Shown: positions 5,984 through 13,613 of the stretch, piece after piece | Layout: each line of letters begins with the position of its first letter | Position numbering within the stretch: position 1 is the stretch's first letter | Origin: an uncultured Ruminococcus sp. | Lineage (GTDB): Bacteria; Bacillota; Clostridia; Oscillospirales; Ruminococcaceae | NCBI GenBank assembly: GCA_946537515.1 | Contig: CAMNFV010000004.1 | Location: forward strand, 1 to 42,489 | Direction of reading: 5' to 3' | DNA length: 42,489 bases | The notes under the pieces: model-generated | The model's input: only the letters and a program-made list of their open reading frames with translations | Databases searched by the model: none | What the model was told of the DNA's origin: nothing | Translations under genes and position numbers: made by a program

Positions 5984-8473
5984 ATGGATCTCCGTATTGC
6001 ACTTGCAGGTAACCCGAATTCCGGTAAAACAACGCTCTTTAACGCGCTGACCGGCTCTAACCAGTTCGTCGGAAACTGGCCGGGTGTTACCGTTGAAAAA
6101 AAGGAAGGCAAGCTGAAAAAGCATGACGGCGTTGTCATTACCGACCTTCCGGGTATTTATTCGCTCTCTCCGTATACGCTGGAAGAGGTCGTTGCACGTA
6201 ATTACCTGATCGGTGAACGCCCAGACGCAATTCTCAATATTATTGACGGTACGAACCTCGAACGAAATCTCTACCTGACGACACAGCTTGTAGAGCTCGG
6301 TATTCCGGTCGTGATCGCAATCAACATGATGGATATCGTCAAGAAGAACGGCGATACGATCAATACGAAAGAACTTTCCCGTCAGCTCGGCTGTGAGATC
6401 GTTGAGATCTCTGCGCTGAAGGGCACAGGCGTCAATGAAGCGGCGGAAGCTGCAATCAAGGCGGCAAAGGAAACCAAGACAATTCCGCAGCATACTTTCT
6501 GCGGTCCTGTCGAGCACGCGATTGCACATATTGAAGAGGCTGTCGTCCATGATCTGCCGGAAGAGCAGCAGCGCTGGTATGCGATCAAAATTTTTGAGCG
6601 CGACGACAAGGTGCTTGAAAAGCTGAATATCCCCGCGGATACGCTCAAGCATGTCGAGCAGGATATCGCAGCGGCGGAAAAAGAACTCGATGACGATGCA
6701 GAGAGCATCATTACAAATGAGCGCTATGTCTACATCGCTTCGATCATCAAGGCGTGTTATAAGAAGAAGGACGCGGGCAAGCTGTCCGACTCCGATAAGA
6801 TCGACAAGATCGTCACGAACCGCTGGCTCGGCCTCCCGATCTTTGCATTGATCATGTATCTGGTTTACCTCATTGCAATGCAGGGGCCGGGCGCATGGGC
6901 AACCGACTGGACGAATGACAATCTCTTCGGTGACGGCTTCCACCTCTTCGGAATCGGTTCCGCCGCATACGAGGAGAAATCCGGTGAATATGCCGACGCA
7001 GCAGACGCTGTCAGCGCATATTATGAGCTTGACACCGAAGCAGAGGACTTCAGCGAGGAAACTGCTCTTGCAGAGATGAAGGCAGTCACCGGCGAGGAAT
7101 CCGCTGTGATCGCGGTCGAGGATGAAGAAACCCTCGAAACGATCGAAAAGACTGTTTATTTCGATTCTGTTCCGGATGACGCGGATGAGGAAGCAGTTGT
7201 CGGCATGTCCTATAAGGATGCAGTTGCATACTTTGAGGAGAACGGCTTTGAGGAGCCGGATCCCGCAGCAGACGGCGTATGGGTACCGGGCATTCCGGTT
7301 CTCGTTGAGAATCTGCTTGATAAAGCAGGCGCTGCGGATTGGCTGAAGGGCCTGATCCTGGACGGCATTGTTGCCGGCGTCGGCGCGGTTCTGGGCTTCG
7401 TGCCGCAGATGCTCGTGCTGTTCCTGCTGCTTGCATTCCTGGAAGCCTGCGGCTATATGGCACGTATCGCGTTCGTTCTGGACCGTGTATTCCGCAAATT
7501 CGGCCTCTCCGGCAAGTCCTTTATCCCGATGCTCGTCGGTACGGGCTGCGGCGTGCCCGGTATCATGGCAAGCCGTACCATTGAAAACGAGCGCGACCGT
7601 CGTATGACGATCATCACCACGACCTTTATCCCCTGCGGCGCAAAGGTGCCGTTTATCGCAATGATCGCGGGTGCAATCTTCAGCGGCTCTGCATGGGTTG
7701 CAGTCTCCGCATACTTCATCGGCATGGCTGCGATTATCATTTCCGGTATCATGCTGAAGAAAACAAAGCCGTTCGCAGGCGAGCCTGCTCCGTTCGTCAT
7801 GGAGCTCCCGGCTTACCATATGCCGACACTCGGCAATGTGCTCCGTTCGATGTGGGAGCGCGGCTGGTCCTTCATTAAGAAGGCGGGCACGATCATCCTG
7901 CTCTCGACGATCATCGTCTGGTTCACCTCGTATTTCGGCTTCACGGACGAAGGCTTCCGGATGCTGGAAGAGGATGAGCTCGATCTCTCGATTCTCGCGA
8001 AAATCGGCAGCGCAATCGCATGGATCTTCGCACCGCTCGGCTGGGGCAACTGGCAGGCAGCCGTTGCATCCATCACAGGCCTTGTTGCAAAGGAAAATAT
8101 TGTCGGTACAATGGGCATTCTCTATGGCGGCGGCGATACGACCGTCTGGCAGACGCTCGGCGCTGCATTCACCGGCGTAACCGGCTTCTCCTTCCTCGTT
8201 TTCAATCTGCTCTGCGCACCTTGCTTTGCTGCAATCGGCGCAATCAAGCGTGAGATGAACAATGCCAAGTGGACCTGGTTCGCAATCGGCTATCAATGCT
8301 GCTTTGCATATGCAATCGCTCTGATGATCAACCAGTTCGGCGGCCTTTTCACCGGCCATGCAAACCCGCTCGGCCTGATCTTTGCAGTTGCAATTCTTGC
8401 ATTTATGATCTATATGCTGTTCATCAAGAAGTATAACGAAGCCACCACGCTGACTGAAAAGCTGAAGTCCTGA
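5984..8473 (+). CDS. feoB: Ferrous iron transporter FeoB
   Basis: An 829-residue ferrous iron uptake protein. An N-terminal G domain carries G1 'GNPNSGKTT', the G2 region 'GNWPGVTVEKK', G3 'DLPG' and G4 'NMMD'. A helical domain and the polytopic Gate domains follow, with FeoB signatures 'IPMLVGTGCGVPGI' and 'PCGAKVPFI'. It is longer than the usual ~650-750 residues because about 105 acidic residues are inserted between the first and second membrane segments (about 325-430). The end of that insert ('VVGMSYKDAVAYFEENGF') looks like a PASTA half-motif. RBS GGAAAGGAAG precedes the ATG. It is followed at once by the Cys-rich FeoB-associated peptide. Expression is probably iron-repressed through the boxes at 5324-5373. 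Confidence 0.97.
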   Translation: MDLRIALAGNPNSGKTTLFNALTGSNQFVGNWPGVTVEKKEGKLKKHDGVVITDLPGIYSLSPYTLEEVVARNYLIGERPDAILNIIDGTNLERNLYLTTQLVELGIPVVIAINMMDIVKKNGDTINTKELSRQLGCEIVEISALKGTGVNEAAEAAIKAAKETKTIPQHTFCGPVEHAIAHIEEAVVHDLPEEQQRWYAIKIFERDDKVLEKLNIPADTLKHVEQDIAAAEKELDDDAESIITNERYVYIASIIKACYKKKDAGKLSDSDKIDKIVTNRWLGLPIFALIMYLVYLIAMQGPGAWATDWTNDNLFGDGFHLFGIGSAAYEEKSGEYADAADAVSAYYELDTEAEDFSEETALAEMKAVTGEESAVIAVEDEETLETIEKTVYFDSVPDDADEEAVVGMSYKDAVAYFEENGFEEPDPAADGVWVPGIPVLVENLLDKAGAADWLKGLILDGIVAGVGAVLGFVPQMLVLFLLLAFLEACGYMARIAFVLDRVFRKFGLSGKSFIPMLVGTGCGVPGIMASRTIENERDRRMTIITTTFIPCGAKVPFIAMIAGAIFSGSAWVAVSAYFIGMAAIIISGIMLKKTKPFAGEPAPFVMELPAYHMPTLGNVLRSMWERGWSFIKKAGTIILLSTIIVWFTSYFGFTDEGFRMLEEDELDLSILAKIGSAIAWIFAPLGWGNWQAAVASITGLVAKENIVGTMGILYGGGDTTVWQTLGAAFTGVTGFSFLVFNLLCAPCFAAIGAIKREMNNAKWTWFAIGYQCCFAYAIALMINQFGGLFTGHANPLGLIFAVAILAFMIYMLFIKKYNEATTLTEKLKS

Positions 8474-8497
8474 GGACGAAAAAAGGAGCTGATCTGT

Positions 8498-8668
8498 ATG
8501 TTCGCATGGGTATCTGAAAATCTCGGAACGATCGTTATCTCGGTCGTGCTGCTCGCGATTGTTGCGGCGATCATCGCCTCAATGATCCGAGACAAGAAAA
8601 AAGGCAAATCCACCTGCGGAAATAATTGCAGCCATTGTGCACTCAGCGGCTCCTGTCACAAGCATTGA
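8498..8668 (+). CDS. FeoB-associated Cys-rich membrane protein
   Basis: A 56-residue protein too short for the ORF track. It starts MFAWVSENLGTIVISVVLLA: one membrane segment (residues about 9-28), a basic stop-transfer 'RDKKKGK', then 'CGNNCSHCALSGSCHKH' at the C terminus. This matches the small FeoB-associated Cys-rich family (PF12669), which follows feoB in many Firmicutes. The four Cys and the His residues could bind ferrous iron or an Fe-S cluster near the cytoplasmic mouth of FeoB. AAAAAAGGAGCTG precedes the ATG by a normal distance. It lies 24 bases after feoB. Confidence 0.92.
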   Translation: MFAWVSENLGTIVISVVLLAIVAAIIASMIRDKKKGKSTCGNNCSHCALSGSCHKH

Positions 8669-8728
8669 AACAGACGGGCAGCGTACTTCAAACCGGTACG
8701 CTCCCCGCTCTCTTTCCGGAGGAATCGC

Positions 8729-9112
8729 ATGGAATCGACTGAAAAACTGACCTCTGCCAATATCCGCTATCTGTTGACGATGAAATCCTTTGCCGATTCG
8801 GGCAAGATGATCCGCGGTGCCTATCTTGCAGCCTGCCTGCATTATAAAAAATCCAGCGTACATTCCATGCTGGAGAACTTCCTGGCGCTCGGCATGATCG
8901 AAAAGGCAGCGGGCGGCATCGTCCACCTGACGGAGAAAGGTATTGACACAGCATCCCGCTATCAAACTTACTACAACAAACTGGATTCCGTTCTTTCTGC
9001 TTGCTTTCCGGAGCTTGCAGAGAAAGAAAATGCAATTCTGGCATTGCTCGCAGAAATCCCGGAGACCTCGCTGGCAAGATTTTGTATCGAAAAAAACGGT
9101 GCAAAATCCTGA
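8729..9112 (+). CDS. DtxR/MntR-like winged-helix regulator
   Basis: A 127-residue protein with an N-terminal winged helix: 'NIRYLLTMKSFADSGKMIRGAYLAACLHYKKSSVHSMLENFLALGMIEKAAGGIVHLTEKG' follows the DtxR/MntR pattern. The short helical C-terminal part ('YYNKLDSVLSACFPELAEKENAI') is where the dimer and metal site should be. The histidines of the canonical metal site (H..E, E..EH) are not seen, so metal sensing may be altered or lost. It lacks the SH3-like third domain. CCGGAGG lies before the ATG. It is the best candidate for the protein that binds the TTAG...CTAA boxes here; that is inferred from position and family. Confidence 0.8.
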   Translation: MESTEKLTSANIRYLLTMKSFADSGKMIRGAYLAACLHYKKSSVHSMLENFLALGMIEKAAGGIVHLTEKGIDTASRYQTYYNKLDSVLSACFPELAEKENAILALLAEIPETSLARFCIEKNGAKS

Positions 9113-9138
9113 CAGGAATGATCTGCATAATCCCGAAG

Positions 9139-9169
9139 CAGGGGGATATGATGCCCCCTGTTTCCTTCT
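9139..9169 (+). terminator. Intrinsic terminator after the DtxR-like regulator
   Basis: CAGGGGG-N8-CCCCCTG stem followed by a T-rich tract (TTTCCTTCTT), 26 bases after the regulator stop. It separates the feo unit from the DUF2325-flavodoxin unit. Confidence 0.65.
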
Positions 9170-9177
9170 TATTCGAG

Positions 9178-9191
9178 TTAGCATATGCTAT
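9178..9191. promoter_or_regulatory. Iron box before the DUF2325 gene
   Basis: TTAGCATATGCTAT contains the 12-base perfect palindrome TAGCATATGCTA and matches the TTAGC-N4-GCTAA boxes of the feo region. It lies just after a terminator and 121 bases before the DUF2325 start. I see no clear -35/-10 pair in the interval, so the promoter position is unknown. Confidence 0.5.
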
Positions 9192-9312
9192 CTCAAATGC
9201 AGAAAACATCATCTCGCTTCTGACATTCTGCAAACGCAGGATGTTTCAGGATAAATGTACCAAACAATGTATTTTTCTACCGTTTTTTCAAACCATAACA
9301 AAGGAGGAATCT

Positions 9313-9597
9313 ATGAGCGTCGTAATCGTTGGCGGCAATGACCGCATGGCAACCAGATATCAGGATATCTGCAAACAGTTCAACTTCAAATCCAAGGTAT
9401 TTACCCAAATGCCGACAGATTTTGAAAACAAGATCGGCTTCCCGGATTTCATGGTCGTATTCACAAGCACCTGTTCCCACAAAATGCTGGCAGGAGTCAA
9501 GAACCGCGCCGAGAAACACGGAATCCCGGTCAAGCATGTTCACAGCGCAAGCGTCAGCGCGCTGAAAAAGCTGCTGTCACAATATGACGGCGCATAA
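9313..9597 (+). CDS. DUF2325 domain-containing protein
   Basis: A 94-residue DUF2325 protein: 'MSVVIVGGNDRMATRYQDICKQF' then 'FPDFMVVFTSTCSHKMLAGVKNRAEKHGIPVKHVHSAS'. The ORF track begins at 9001, but ATG 9313 after AAAGGAGGAATCT is the family start. The family has a small Rossmann-like alpha/beta layout with a conserved GG near the N terminus and a Cys-Ser-His stretch ('TCSHKM'). Function is unknown, but members are often found beside feo genes in Firmicutes. Here it has an iron-box palindrome upstream and a flavodoxin gene downstream, which supports a role in iron limitation. Confidence 0.9.
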   Translation: MSVVIVGGNDRMATRYQDICKQFNFKSKVFTQMPTDFENKIGFPDFMVVFTSTCSHKMLAGVKNRAEKHGIPVKHVHSASVSALKKLLSQYDGA

Positions 9598-9708
9598 TCG
9601 CAGCACCATTTTATTATTACAGATTTGTACAGACATGCTTTCTGTGCAGATAAATCCGGCATCAGGCTTGCTGACCGGCGCCGGAATCATCACAAGGAGG
9701 AATTCACT

Positions 9709-10116
9709 ATGAAAACAGCAGTTATTTATTGGAGCGGCACCGGCAACACCGAGGCCATGGCAAACGCGGTCGCAGAGGGTGCAGGCGCAGATCTCTTTAC
9801 CGTATCGGATTTCAGCGGCAGCGTCGCGGATTTTGATGCAATCGCATTCGGCTGCCCGGCAATGGGCGCAGAAGTGCTGGAAGAGGATGAATTTGAGCCG
9901 TTCTTCACCTCGATCGAGGGCAATCTCAGCGGCAAGAAGGTCCTGCTCTTCGGCTCCTATGGCTGGGGCGACGGCGAGTGGATGCGCAACTGGGAAGAAC
10001 GCACAAAGACCGCAGGCGCAGTACTGGTCGGCGATGAGGGCTATATCGTCAATGAGGCACCTTCTGATGACGATCTCGCAAAGCTGAAGGCACTCGGCGC
10101 AGAGCTTGCTTCCTGA
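9709..10116 (+). CDS. Flavodoxin
   Basis: A 135-residue short-chain flavodoxin. The FMN phosphate loop 'WSGTGNTEAMA' lies at residues 8-18; the flavin ring loops are 'GCPAMGAEVLEEDEFEPF' and 'FGSYGWGDGEWMRNWEERT'. Flavodoxins carry electrons in place of ferredoxin when iron is scarce, which suits its place at the end of the iron block. The start follows CACAAGGAGGAATTCACT. It is probably transcribed with the DUF2325 gene (111-base gap) and is followed by a strong terminator. Confidence 0.95.
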   Translation: MKTAVIYWSGTGNTEAMANAVAEGAGADLFTVSDFSGSVADFDAIAFGCPAMGAEVLEEDEFEPFFTSIEGNLSGKKVLLFGSYGWGDGEWMRNWEERTKTAGAVLVGDEGYIVNEAPSDDDLAKLKALGAELAS

Positions 10117-10137
10117 TCTTTCACGCAATTTATCCCG

Positions 10138-10174
10138 AACGGAGACAGTATGAAAATGCTGTCTCCGTTTTTTT
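10138..10174 (+). terminator. Intrinsic terminator after flavodoxin
   Basis: AACGGAGACAG and CTGTCTCCGTT pair around a 10-base loop, followed by seven T. It marks the end of the iron block. Confidence 0.9.
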
Positions 10175-10185
10175 GCGGCATACGG

Positions 10186-10229
10186 GAATATGGTTATTTT
10201 TTATTCTGAATATGGTTATTTTTTATTCT
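10186..10229. repeat. Perfect 22-bp tandem duplication
   Basis: The unit 'gaatatggttattttttattct' occurs twice back to back without mismatch. It is AT-rich and ends 7 bases before the -35 of the next promoter, where an UP-element or regulator site could lie. Confidence 0.85.
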
Positions 10230-10236
10230 GAAAACA

Positions 10237-10265
10237 TTGCAATTTCCGGAGCGATGTGTTATAAT
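10237..10265 (+). promoter_or_regulatory. Sigma-A promoter of the four-gene unknown operon
   Basis: TTGCAA, 17-base spacer, TATAAT. It lies between the tandem AT-rich repeat and the first gene of the operon. Confidence 0.8.
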
Positions 10266-10340
10266 GTAAGGTGGCGAGTTGTTGAAAGCAGCCGCCGGAT
10301 AGAAAAAAGAAAGATGAACACAACAAAAAGGATGATACAA

Positions 10341-10835
10341 ATGCGATTTATTGACCAGCTCAAGGCCGAGGTGAAAATCCACGGCGACATGGAGACTGAT
10401 TTCCGCAGCCGGCGCTATCATCAGGCGCGCAATCTTGCCGCGAAATATGTGGATATGATCGAGGAGGAAGCAAGAATTGCTGCCCGAAGCGGAAACTATG
10501 AGCGGATTGAGGGGCATGCGCTCATCAGCGGATTTTGCACGCTTAATGAGAAGGATTTTGATATGCCTTTTGTGCAAACAGAGCGCAAGCGACGCTTCGT
10601 AACCGGAAAAAAGCGCGCGATCTATACGCTGACGCCGGATAATGAGCTGTTTGAAGTATTCCTTTCGGCATTCCGGCAGCTCTGCGTGGAAGAGGATATC
10701 ATCTATTTTCCGTTTCAGGCGCAGATCCTCGATAAAGAAGGAAAAACCGTCTATCATACGCTGCCGTTCACGCTGCTGAATCCGAAAAAAGAAAAAATAC
10801 AGGCATTCGGCTTTCCGTATCAGATCGAATTCTGA
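10341..10835 (+). CDS. Uncharacterised protein, tandem paralogue A
   Basis: A 164-residue predicted cytoplasmic protein that I do not recognise. It is clearly related to the next gene: both share a 'Y.dMi..EaR..A.SG.YER' helix, a 'GFC' motif, a 'FD.P' segment and the C-terminal 'GFPYQIEF' or 'GFPYQIRF'. No signal peptide, membrane segment or known catalytic motif is evident. The ORF track starts at 10173, before the promoter. In-frame ATGs at 10314, 10332 and 10341 are possible; 10341 has an AAAAAGG ribosome site and fits the start of similarity, but 10314 cannot be excluded. It lies 14 bases before its paralogue. Confidence 0.75.
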   Translation: MRFIDQLKAEVKIHGDMETDFRSRRYHQARNLAAKYVDMIEEEARIAARSGNYERIEGHALISGFCTLNEKDFDMPFVQTERKRRFVTGKKRAIYTLTPDNELFEVFLSAFRQLCVEEDIIYFPFQAQILDKEGKTVYHTLPFTLLNPKKEKIQAFGFPYQIEF

Positions 10836-10849
10836 AAGGAGCGTCAGAG

Positions 10850-11377
10850 ATGAATTCGCAGTTTGCTTATGAAACAAAATCACGGCCTGCGTTTGCTGCG
10901 TCACTCCGTCAGGATGCCGATGAACATGCCAGCAAGCAGATCAATCTGCAAAGCATCCATTTTCAGCAGGGACGCGAAATCGCAGAGACCTATGTCAATA
11001 TGATGAAAAGCTATGCGCGGCTCGATGCACAGTCCGGACGCTATGAACGCGACGGCGCTGCAATGATCGTCAGAGGCTTCTGCCGGATCGAAGAGCCGCA
11101 TTTCGATCAGCCGCTCCTGAAGCGTACCCGGAAACAGAGCTTCTGGACGGCGCAATGGCAGGAGACCTGCTCGCTGCGGGAGCCCAGGAGCGATCTCTTC
11201 GATGCTTTCTGCACCAGCTTTGCGGAATTCTGCAAGGATGAGCAGATCGAGATCGGAGCGCTCTGTGCGCTTGTCCGGACGAAAGAGGGCAAGCTGGAGC
11301 AGCGGCCGTTTCCTGTACAGACGACGCTTCCGGAATATCTGGAGGCGATCGGGTTCCCTTATCAGATCCGCTTCTGA
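10850..11377 (+). CDS. Uncharacterised protein, tandem paralogue B
   Basis: A 175-residue protein homologous along most of its length to the preceding gene, probably from tandem duplication. Shared features are 'YVNMMKSYARLDAQSGRYER', 'VRGFCRIEEPHFDQP', an aromatic-rich middle and the terminal 'AIGFPYQIRF'. It has more cysteines than paralogue A, including two close together near 'FCTSFAEFCKDE'. There is no known domain that I can name. A good AAAGGAG site precedes the ATG. The conserved C terminus suggests a binding surface; whether A and B form a heterodimer is speculation. Confidence 0.75.
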   Translation: MNSQFAYETKSRPAFAASLRQDADEHASKQINLQSIHFQQGREIAETYVNMMKSYARLDAQSGRYERDGAAMIVRGFCRIEEPHFDQPLLKRTRKQSFWTAQWQETCSLREPRSDLFDAFCTSFAEFCKDEQIEIGALCALVRTKEGKLEQRPFPVQTTLPEYLEAIGFPYQIRF

Positions 11378-11409
11378 AGCCCGCGGATCATTTTCATGGA
11401 GGTTATGCA

Positions 11410-12639
11410 ATGTCAGTCCGGTTTACACCCGAAATGAAACGAACACATACGATCCTTGTGCCGGATATGCTTCCGGTGCATTTTCAGCTGCTGATCAGCA
11501 TTCTGAAGCCCTACGGCTATCATTGCGAGCTGCTTCAGACGGCAAGCCGTGCCGTTGTGGATGAGGGACTCAAGAATGTGCATAATGACACCTGTTATCC
11601 GGCGCTGCTGGTCATCGGGCAGTTTATGGAAGCGCTGAAATCGGGACGCTATAATCCGGACCGCACCGCGCTGCTGATTACACAGACCGGCGGCGGCTGC
11701 CGTGCATCAAATTATATCCATCTGCTGCGCAAGGCGCTGAAGGAGCAGTTCCCGCAGGTGCCGGTTATCTCGCTGAATTTCTCCGGCCTTGAAAAGGATC
11801 CGAAATCCGGCTGGCAGATGACGCCCATGATCTTCCTGAAGTTCCTTTATGCGGTGCTGTACGGCGATCTGCTGATGCTGGTCGCAAACCAATGCCGCCC
11901 GTATGAACTGCAAAAGGGCAAGACGGATAAGGTCCTGAGAAAATGGCAGAAGAAGCTGGAAAAGGCATTCCAGTCCAGAGATTTTCTGCATACCAAAACC
12001 TTCTATAAACGCATTCTCGATGATTTTGCCGCGATCCCGCGGACTGCGCGCAATAAGGTGCGCGTCGGCATTGTCGGTGAGATCTATGTCAAATATTCGC
12101 CGCTCGCAAACAATCATCTGGAAGAATATCTGCTCTCGGAAAACTGCGAGCCGGTGATCCCGTCGCTGCTGGAATTTGTCATGTACTGCGCGATCAGCAC
12201 CGCCGTAGACGGCAAGCTCTATCACTTCTTCGATAAGAGCGTGCTCTATAACGGCCTCGGCTACAAGGCGATCTACGCGATGCAGAAGCAGCAGATCAAT
12301 GCCGTAAAGAAGCACGGCGTCTTTGATCCGCCGCATGATTTTGAGCTTCTGCGTGCCCGCGCCGATCAGTATATCAGTCAGGGCGTCAGCATGGGCGAGG
12401 GCTGGCTGATCACCGCTGAAATGGCAGCGCTCGTCGAATCCGGAACAGAAAATATCATCTGCACGCAGCCCTTTGGCTGTCTGCCGAATCATATCGTTGC
12501 AAAGGGCATGATGCGCGTGATCAAGAATGCGTATCCCGAAGCCAATATCACCGCGATCGACTACGATCCCGGTGCAACACGCGTCAATCAGGAAAACCGC
12601 GTCAAGCTGATGCTTGCGAATGCAAAGAAGCCGACATAA
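11410..12639 (+). CDS. 2-hydroxyacyl-CoA dehydratase/activase-related (HgdD/DUF2229-like) protein
   Basis: A 409-residue protein resembling the C-terminal half of the large clostridial 2-hydroxyglutaryl-CoA dehydratase activator-like proteins. Family-type cysteine motifs are present: 'HNDTCYPALLVIGQFMEAL', 'TQTGGGCRASNY', 'ANQCRPYE' and 'CTQPFGCLPNHIV', together able to hold an Fe-S cluster. 'KVRVGIVGEIYVKYSPLANNHLEEYL' opens the second alpha/beta subdomain. No ASKHA-type ATPase activator domain is fused, and none lies nearby, so it is an orphan relative to known dehydratase systems. GGAGG precedes the ATG. It is the third gene of the operon, 32 bases after paralogue B. The substrate is unknown. 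Confidence 0.8.
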   Translation: MSVRFTPEMKRTHTILVPDMLPVHFQLLISILKPYGYHCELLQTASRAVVDEGLKNVHNDTCYPALLVIGQFMEALKSGRYNPDRTALLITQTGGGCRASNYIHLLRKALKEQFPQVPVISLNFSGLEKDPKSGWQMTPMIFLKFLYAVLYGDLLMLVANQCRPYELQKGKTDKVLRKWQKKLEKAFQSRDFLHTKTFYKRILDDFAAIPRTARNKVRVGIVGEIYVKYSPLANNHLEEYLLSENCEPVIPSLLEFVMYCAISTAVDGKLYHFFDKSVLYNGLGYKAIYAMQKQQINAVKKHGVFDPPHDFELLRARADQYISQGVSMGEGWLITAEMAALVESGTENIICTQPFGCLPNHIVAKGMMRVIKNAYPEANITAIDYDPGATRVNQENRVKLMLANAKKPT

Positions 12640-12659
12640 ACAGGGGAGCGTGAGAGACT

Positions 12660-13454
12660 ATGCAGCGCACAGCAGTCATTCCCAGACCGAAAACCTCAAA
12701 AACACGGCGCATGTATATCATTCAGCTGGTGATCCGCTGTGTGATTCTGGCAGCCTGTATTCTGGTTGTGATATTTGATCCGCAGCAAATGGAAATTCTC
12801 GAAGGCTGGAATTTCTTCCGGAAATTTTCGCCGTTTCATCTGCTCTGGCTGTCCTGGATGCTGGATATGCTCTGGCAGCTGGTACCGGTCAAAAAGCGCA
12901 TTGTCATTGCACTCGGATCGCAAAAGCATTTCCGCTTCCGCTTTGAGCCGATCAAGGAAGCCTTCAGCACACAGGCGCTCCGGCGGCATATCATTGAGAC
13001 CACAAAGGCGGCCTATAAGGTGTTCGGCATCTGGGCGGTAATCGTCGCGGTTGTCTCGCTGCTGCGCACGTTTGATGTGCTGGACGATACGGCGCTGCTG
13101 ATGATCACCATGGTATTCTATGTCTGTGATCTGATCTGCGTGCTGATCTGGTGTCCGTTCCGGCTGATCGTCAAGGCAAAATGCTGCACGACCTGCCGCA
13201 TTTTCAACTGGGATCATCTGATGATGTTCTCACCGATGCTGATGGTCAGCGGATTTTATTCGCGGACGCTGGTGCTCATGGCGTTTGCGGACTGGCTGCT
13301 CTGGGAGCTGTGCATTATGATGTATCCCGAGCGCTTCTGGGAAAATTCCAATGCTGCGCTGCGATGTACGAACTGTACAGACAAGCTCTGTACACAATAC
13401 TGCGGCAAGAACAATCCGCAGACGAATGCGATGTCTCCGACGGATAAAAAATGA
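12660..13454 (+). CDS. Cys-rich polytopic membrane protein, unknown function
   Basis: A 264-residue protein with about five or six membrane segments, for example 'LVIRCVILAACILVVIF' (residues about 22-38), 'FGIWAVIVAVVSLL' and 'LLMITMVFYVCDLICVLIW'. Two cysteine groups stand out: 'AKCCTTCRIFNWDH' after a membrane segment and 'RCTNCTDKLCTQYC' near the C terminus. The second has the spacing of an Fe-S or zinc site. I do not recognise the family. It follows the HgdD-like gene by 20 bases, so the pair probably works together, perhaps passing electrons at the membrane; that is inference. Confidence 0.75.
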   Translation: MQRTAVIPRPKTSKTRRMYIIQLVIRCVILAACILVVIFDPQQMEILEGWNFFRKFSPFHLLWLSWMLDMLWQLVPVKKRIVIALGSQKHFRFRFEPIKEAFSTQALRRHIIETTKAAYKVFGIWAVIVAVVSLLRTFDVLDDTALLMITMVFYVCDLICVLIWCPFRLIVKAKCCTTCRIFNWDHLMMFSPMLMVSGFYSRTLVLMAFADWLLWELCIMMYPERFWENSNAALRCTNCTDKLCTQYCGKNNPQTNAMSPTDKK

Positions 13455-13544
13455 GGGCTTTGCAGTAGTGCTTCGTAAACTGTCCCCAACTCCGCTTAAG
13501 GGCCGGAAGTCCTTAAAAATCCAATTTTGTGTATAATAAATAAG

Positions 13545-13590
13545 TAAGCCGCTCAGATTCAGCAGTTACGCGAATTTGGGCGGCTTATCT
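13545..13590. terminator. Likely bidirectional terminator between convergent genes
   Basis: TAAGCCGC and GCGGCTTA pair at long range around a 25-base loop, flanked by A/T-rich tracts on both sides. It sits between the plus-strand membrane protein and the minus-strand glycosyltransferase. Confidence 0.5.
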
Positions 13591-13613
13591 ATAATTATCA
13601 TTATAAACATGGG

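Noticed and set aside
5948-8359. 803-codon ORF on the minus strand opposite feoB
   Set aside because: It is antisense to an intact, well-recognised FeoB. Its product is an unlikely Cys/His/Asp/Arg-rich text without a domain, and it has no ribosome site; a codon-bias shadow.
8680-8705. AGCGTAC...GTACGCT hairpin between the Cys-rich peptide and the regulator gene
   Set aside because: No T tract directly after the stem; too weak to call a terminator or operator.
9001-9312. N-terminal extension of the DUF2325 ORF
   Set aside because: It crosses a terminator and an operator palindrome; the family start is ATG 9313 after AAAGGAGG.
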